NCBI GenBank assembly: GCA_002293625.1
Contig: DBDP01000103.1
Location: 1-8,961 of the forward strand
From: Clostridiales bacterium UBA929
GTDB taxonomy: Bacteria > Bacillota > Clostridia > Oscillospirales > UBA929
Direction: 5' to 3'
DNA: 8,961 nucleotides
The translations under genes were made by a program, and so were the position numbers. The notes under the pieces were generated by a model that saw nothing but the letters and a program-made list of their open reading frames with translations, searched no databases and was not told the DNA's origin. Below, in pieces: positions 6,020-8,961 of the stretch. Within the stretch, counting starts at the first letter, position 1. Every line of letters starts with the position of its first letter.

Positions 6020-7069
6020 ATGCGTTTTCGTTGGAGGCAGTTCCGGCAGACACTGGTGCGCGCAAAGACATGGTGCGCCGTATTCACGCGGAGCCTGCGC
6101 CATGCGGTCACACGGCGCATTGTATTGGCTCCCTTGTTCTTGATCATCTCGCTCGGGGTCTACTCCCGATATGTCACCGAGTTTAACGTGTTCTTTATCA
6201 TGGATCAAAGCCGTTTCACCGTACATAGGACATACGCGCAGGACGCCGGGGAAGCGCTGGCAGAAACCGGCATCTATGTTGGGCAGTACGACAGCGTCAT
6301 GCTGAACGCCTCCGAAATCAGTATCTACCGCGCGGCGCAGGTTTTCGTCTCACTCGACGGCGTAACGGTTCCGATCAATTGCCCCCAAGACGGCTCCGTC
6401 ATGGACGCGCTGCAAAAGGCGGGATATGTAAGCAAAGAGAACGACATTTTAAGCCATAACCCGGCGGCGCCGATCACCGAAGGAATGCAGATCACCGTCA
6501 CGCGCATCGAGTTCCGCACCGGCTACGAATACGAAGAAATTCCCTTTGGCGAGGTCATCAACGAAAATCCGTACATCAACTACGGCACTTCAGTCGTCAT
6601 CACCGAAGGCGAACCGGGGCTTCGCGAGCTTGCCTACAGCGAAACACTGCGGGACGGCGTCGTCATTTCCCGCAAACTGTCCGGCGAACGGGTCACGAAG
6701 GAGCCGGTTGCGCAAGTCACCGAGCTGGGTACAGAAAACACGGTAAAGCTCCCCGACGGTACATATCTCTCCTACACCAAGCGCTTGGAGGTCGAATGCA
6801 CCGCCTACACCACAGAGCGGCAAATCAATAAAATCAACGCGATCGGCAACGTTGCCCGCACGGGTACCATCGCGGTTGATCCAAGGGTCATCCCGCTGCG
6901 CTCAAAGGTCTACGTCGCCGCCCGCAACGGCGCGTGGGTATACGGCGTCGCCACCTGCGAGGACACGGGCGGCTCGATCAAGGGCAACATCATCGACCTG
7001 TATTTCAACACCTATGACGAATGCATCCAATTCGGCCGGCGCAAAGCGTACTTATATATCCTTGAATAA
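6020..7069 (+). CDS. YabE-like protein with DUF348, G5 and 3D domains (cell-wall hydrolase)
   Basis: This 349-residue protein is predicted to be membrane-anchored or secreted and to act on peptidoglycan. The start at 6020 has GGGGGGAG at 6009-6016. A basic N-terminus (RFRWRQFRQ...RR) precedes one membrane segment (about 34-50). Two DUF348 ubiquitin-like repeats follow (about 57-97 and 108-150), then a G5 domain (about 162-238), then a C-terminal 3D domain (about 258-348). The 3D domain keeps its three aspartates, in AVDP (287), EDTGG (315) and IIDLYF (326), within the usual framework TGTIAVDPRVIPLRSKVYV and FGRRKAYLYIL. The closest known relative by architecture is B. subtilis YabE, related to Rpf/lytic transglycosylase-type proteins with an MltA-like fold. 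It is a single-gene unit with its own strong promoter and terminator. A role in growth or in germination cannot be told apart here. Confidence 0.9.
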   Translation: MRFRWRQFRQTLVRAKTWCAVFTRSLRHAVTRRIVLAPLFLIISLGVYSRYVTEFNVFFIMDQSRFTVHRTYAQDAGEALAETGIYVGQYDSVMLNASEISIYRAAQVFVSLDGVTVPINCPQDGSVMDALQKAGYVSKENDILSHNPAAPITEGMQITVTRIEFRTGYEYEEIPFGEVINENPYINYGTSVVITEGEPGLRELAYSETLRDGVVISRKLSGERVTKEPVAQVTELGTENTVKLPDGTYLSYTKRLEVECTAYTTERQINKINAIGNVARTGTIAVDPRVIPLRSKVYVAARNGAWVYGVATCEDTGGSIKGNIIDLYFNTYDECIQFGRRKAYLYILE

Positions 7070-7072
7070 CCG

Positions 7073-7099
7073 AACCCCCGCCGACCCGGCGGGGGTTTT
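7073..7099 (+). terminator. Intrinsic terminator of the 3D-domain gene
   Basis: AACCCCCGCC (7073-7082) pairs perfectly with GGCGGGGGTT (7088-7097), extendable by a G-C pair to a triloop, and ends in TTTT. It begins 3 bp after the stop codon. On the opposite strand the same stem is followed by only two Ts, so it may slow, but less efficiently stop, read-through from spoIIR. Confidence 0.85.
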
Positions 7100-7105
7100 G
7101 TGCTG

Positions 7106-7133
7106 TACGGACGACCGCCCTCGGTCGTCCGTA
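7106..7133. repeat. Dispersed palindromic repeat, copy 3 (perfect 11-bp stem)
   Basis: TACGGACGACC (7106-7116) and GGTCGTCCGTA (7123-7133) are perfect inverted repeats around the loop GCCCTC. It sits between the terminator of the 3D-domain gene and the convergent spoIIR stop, 20 bp beyond the latter, so it could also serve as the 3' end structure of the spoIIR transcript. Confidence 0.8.
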
Positions 7134-7153
7134 AATGTTAAGCTACCCTCTCG

Positions 7154-7774
7154 TTATCTCCCGAACAGCCAATTCTTAATCTTCCCGAACCATTCGGCCA
7201 GCTTGAAGCGGAGGGCATACGTCTCTCCGTCTTTTGTAATCAGCGCGACGTCTTCATCGGTCAATCCGGCGGCTTTGGAGTCATCCGACAAATCCTCAAT
7301 CGCGGCGGAAGCGCAGAGCGGAGGGAATACAACGCACCACCAGTTTTTCCCTTCTCCGTCGCCCAGCACCACCCGCAGAGCGTTATACGGGCCGGCGGGC
7401 AAGGAAAACGTGCTGTATTCTCTAGTCGGGAAAGCCTCCCGCTGCAATGTCACCGTAGCGGTCTGATCCGAACCCCGCTTCCGCAGAAAGCTCTCCAAGC
7501 GTTCTTCCAAGGCGGGTATGTTCTCACGAATCACCGTTTCCGCTTCGTCTACGGCGGAAGCGCCCGCCAGAACGTCTTCCATAAGCGCGAGCGTCTCATC
7601 GCGAACCAACAGCTTCAGCGCTTGATCCTCCTCGCTGTCAGAAGCCCCGACGACATGCAGCCGAATCAATTTGTCCGACAACCCCGGACTTGCCGCCAGC
7701 ACACTCACGGTAAACGCCAGCACCAAGCCGATACACAGCGCAATCTCCCACGGCTTAAAACGGTTCTTCATCAT
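7154..7774 (-). CDS. spoIIR: Stage II sporulation protein R (SpoIIR)
   Basis: This is the forespore-secreted signal protein that triggers SpoIIGA to process pro-sigma-E in the mother cell after polar septation. The 206-residue length fits the family. The N-terminus is a membrane/signal segment (about 9-28) ending near VLAASP. Hallmark blocks are all present: IRLHVVGASDSEEDQALKLLVRD (37-59), EAFPTREYSTFSLPAGPYNALRVVLGDGEGKNWWCV (113-148) and VFPPLC (149-154). Two adjacent ATGs occur at 7774 and 7771; an AGGGA tract is spaced better for the second. The gene follows ispE in the same direction with a 56-bp gap that holds a sigma-F-type promoter, matching its known forespore control. It converges on the 3D-domain gene. 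Confidence 0.96.
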   Translation of the reverse strand: MMKNRFKPWEIALCIGLVLAFTVSVLAASPGLSDKLIRLHVVGASDSEEDQALKLLVRDETLALMEDVLAGASAVDEAETVIRENIPALEERLESFLRKRGSDQTATVTLQREAFPTREYSTFSLPAGPYNALRVVLGDGEGKNWWCVVFPPLCASAAIEDLSDDSKAAGLTDEDVALITKDGETYALRFKLAEWFGKIKNWLFGR

Positions 7775-7806
7775 ATGTCCCTGCTTTCGTTTTGATATGT
7801 TACTAT

Positions 7807-7836
7807 CATTGTTGACAGGGACTGTTTCTCTTATAC
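7807..7836 (-). promoter_or_regulatory. Sigma-F-type promoter for spoIIR
   Basis: On the minus strand, GTATA (7836-7832), a 15-bp spacer and GTCAACAATG (7816-7807) fit the forespore sigma-F consensus GYWTA-N15-GGNRANANTW at all but two constrained positions of the -10. Transcription would start about 25-30 bp before the spoIIR ATG. The -35 lies in the last codon and stop codon of ispE. Confidence 0.68.
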
Positions 7837-8673
7837 CGGTTTTGTGAGAAATGTATTTAAGAAAATTGCTCGAAGTTTGCGGACAGCTTGATTCGCGATC
7901 GCCTCATCATGAAACACACCGAAAACCGAGGGCCCCGAACCGCTCATAACCGTACCGAGCGCGCCGGCGCGCCGCAAGCATTCCCGCGCGTCGGAATGGA
8001 CGTCCGGGAAAGAGTTCTTCATATACCCAGCAATCGCGGCGATGTCCCTCCGGCGCAGAGCGTCCGTCAATAACACCCAGTCGGTTTTCATCGCCGGTAC
8101 AACGACGCTTTGAAACGCGGCGGCGGTCGATACCCGCACCGGCGGAACCGTCAGTACGATATGGCAGTCGGGCAGCGAGGGTAACGGCGTCAGGCGCTCC
8201 CCGCGCCCTTCTGCGAGACATACGCCGCCGCGCAGGCAGTATGGCACATCCGATCCCAGATTCAATGCCAGCGACTCTAAAATGCTCTCCGGCATGGGAA
8301 ACCGACTCGACAACGCCCGCAGCACGGCGGCGGCGTCGCTTGAACCGCCTCCCAAACCGGCGCAGACGGGGATACGCTTTTCAATTCGGATATGCACTTC
8401 GTATCCAGCGACCCCCGCCGCTAGAAAGAACATACGGGCGGCCTTAACGGCAAGGTTATTATCGTCCGTAGGTAGCGCGGGATTATTAGATTCCGCGGCA
8501 AAGCGTTCCCGCCCATCCGCGCACGGCGTTAGGGTAATTTCAAGGTAGTCGCACAAAGAAACGGACGCCATCATCGTCTTTAGGTCATGGTATCCGTCGG
8601 CGCGTTTCCCTAAAATATCAAGGGCGAGGTTGACCTTCGCATACGCGTTCTCACGCAGAGCAAAACTTTTCAT
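7831..8673 (-). CDS. ispE: 4-diphosphocytidyl-2-C-methyl-D-erythritol kinase (IspE)
   Basis: This is a GHMP-family kinase of the MEP isoprenoid pathway that phosphorylates CDP-methylerythritol at the 2-hydroxyl using ATP. The 280 residues are of normal family length. The N-terminal motif AYAKVNLALDILGKRADGYH (10-29) carries the active-site Lys13. The glycine-rich ATP loop is PVCAGLGGGSSDAAAVLRAL (102-121), the catalytic aspartate is in GSDVPY (Asp142), and the C-terminal GHMP motif is GTVMSGSGPSVFGVF (240-254). It starts at 8673 by an ATGA overlap with the stop of the ferredoxin-type gene upstream, with no strong ribosome site of its own, so translation is probably coupled. The end of the gene contains the -35 element for spoIIR. 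Confidence 0.97.
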   Translation of the reverse strand: MKSFALRENAYAKVNLALDILGKRADGYHDLKTMMASVSLCDYLEITLTPCADGRERFAAESNNPALPTDDNNLAVKAARMFFLAAGVAGYEVHIRIEKRIPVCAGLGGGSSDAAAVLRALSSRFPMPESILESLALNLGSDVPYCLRGGVCLAEGRGERLTPLPSLPDCHIVLTVPPVRVSTAAAFQSVVVPAMKTDWVLLTDALRRRDIAAIAGYMKNSFPDVHSDARECLRRAGALGTVMSGSGPSVFGVFHDEAIANQAVRKLRAIFLNTFLTKPV

Positions 8674-8961
8674 CCGAGCGAGATCGCCTTCGCAGGGCAG
8701 AACTCATGGCAACAATAGCAGCGGATGCAGTTTTTTCCGTCCACAACGGCTTTTTTGTCGCTGATCTCAATGCACTTCTGCGGGCAGATACGCACGCAGT
8801 CGCCGCATCCGACGCAGTTGCTTAAAATCTCCGGAACGGCGTCGTTCTTATGTTTAATCGCGGGTAAAAACTGTGTGCGGAACTGTTCGGGGTCGTCTCC
8901 GAGCCACGTCAGCTTTTCGGGATCATCCGACGCCAAGCCCCGCGACGCGGCCTCGGCAATC
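8670..8961 (-). CDS. DUF362-type protein with C-terminal 4Fe-4S ferredoxin domain (partial)
   Basis: Only the last 96 or so codons are inside the window; the frame is open to the right edge (…IAEAASRGLASDDPEKLTWLGDDPEQF), so the gene starts beyond it. The C-terminal part is a bacterial dicluster ferredoxin with two full cluster motifs, CVGCGDCVRICP and CIRCYCCHEFCP (CxxCxxCxxxCP each), binding two 4Fe-4S clusters. The preceding residues, with a G-D-D-P pattern and FLPAIKHKN, match the end of the DUF362 domain as found in Clostridia proteins that join DUF362 to a ferredoxin tail. The role is probably electron transfer or iron-sulfur-linked, but it is not known in detail. An internal TTG at 8936 could be mistaken for a start. 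Its stop overlaps the ispE start. Confidence 0.8.
   Translation of the reverse strand, partial: IAEAASRGLASDDPEKLTWLGDDPEQFRTQFLPAIKHKNDAVPEILSNCVGCGDCVRICPQKCIEISDKKAVVDGKNCIRCYCCHEFCPAKAISLG

Noticed and set aside
5903..6226. Minus-strand open frame of 107 codons across the start of the 3D-domain gene
   Set aside because: It is antisense to the promoter and start of a well-supported gene, with no ribosome site or recognisable domain.
7812..7837. Plus-strand TTGACA (7812-7817) followed by TATACC (7832-7837) as a sigma-A promoter
   Set aside because: The spacer is only 14 bp and no plus-strand gene follows; the same bases fit the minus-strand sigma-F promoter far better.

Overview
The window looks like a chromosome segment of an endospore-forming Clostridia-type Firmicute. 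The grounds are a clear spoIIR, the 3' two-thirds or more of ylbJ, a G5/3D-domain cell-wall protein, MEP-pathway ispE, strong AGGAGG-type ribosome binding sites, and a fairly GC-rich composition (about 55-58 % on the lines I counted by hand). Species cannot be named from this window. GC-rich hairpin repeats in the intergenic gaps suggest an Oscillospirales-like lineage, but that is only an impression.

Layout, left to right. Positions 1 to about 338 are AT-richer (about 46 % GC by hand count) and carry one small unrecognised gene (68-292, +). The sequence then changes abruptly into the middle of ylbJ, which runs to 1205 (+). The N-terminal region of YlbJ is missing and its conserved 'SGYPVGAK' motif is broken at the join. 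The left end therefore looks like the edge of an inserted element, or a rearrangement, inside a mother-cell sporulation gene. Convergent with ylbJ is a minus-strand cluster, 5584 down to 1254: an ABC ATPase, two ABC-2 permeases joined by ATGA overlaps, a 268-bp gap packed with hairpins, and a HisKA_3-type sensor kinase with no response regulator beside it. This resembles drug/antibiotic-export ABC cassettes paired with a two-component system, such as the Lnr (linearmycin resistance) arrangement of Bacillus.

The 435-bp gap 5585-6019 lies between the divergent ABC operon and the 3D-domain gene. It holds a CRP/FNR-like palindrome, a terminator-like hairpin in the ABC leader, a 67-bp inverted-repeat element, and a perfect-consensus sigma-A promoter for the 3D-domain gene (6020-7069, +). 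That gene ends at a strong intrinsic terminator.

On the right is a second minus-strand cluster: the C-terminus of a DUF362/4Fe-4S ferredoxin protein that runs off the window, ispE overlapping it by ATGA, and spoIIR. A good sigma-F-type promoter for spoIIR is built into the last codons of ispE, so spoIIR can be switched on in the forespore separately from the housekeeping genes upstream.

The observation most worth following is the ylbJ junction. YlbJ is a sigma-E, mother-cell protein in Bacillus subtilis, the gene class known to host skin-like intervening elements that are excised during sporulation. Neither the 5' half of ylbJ nor a recombinase is in the window, so this remains a hypothesis.
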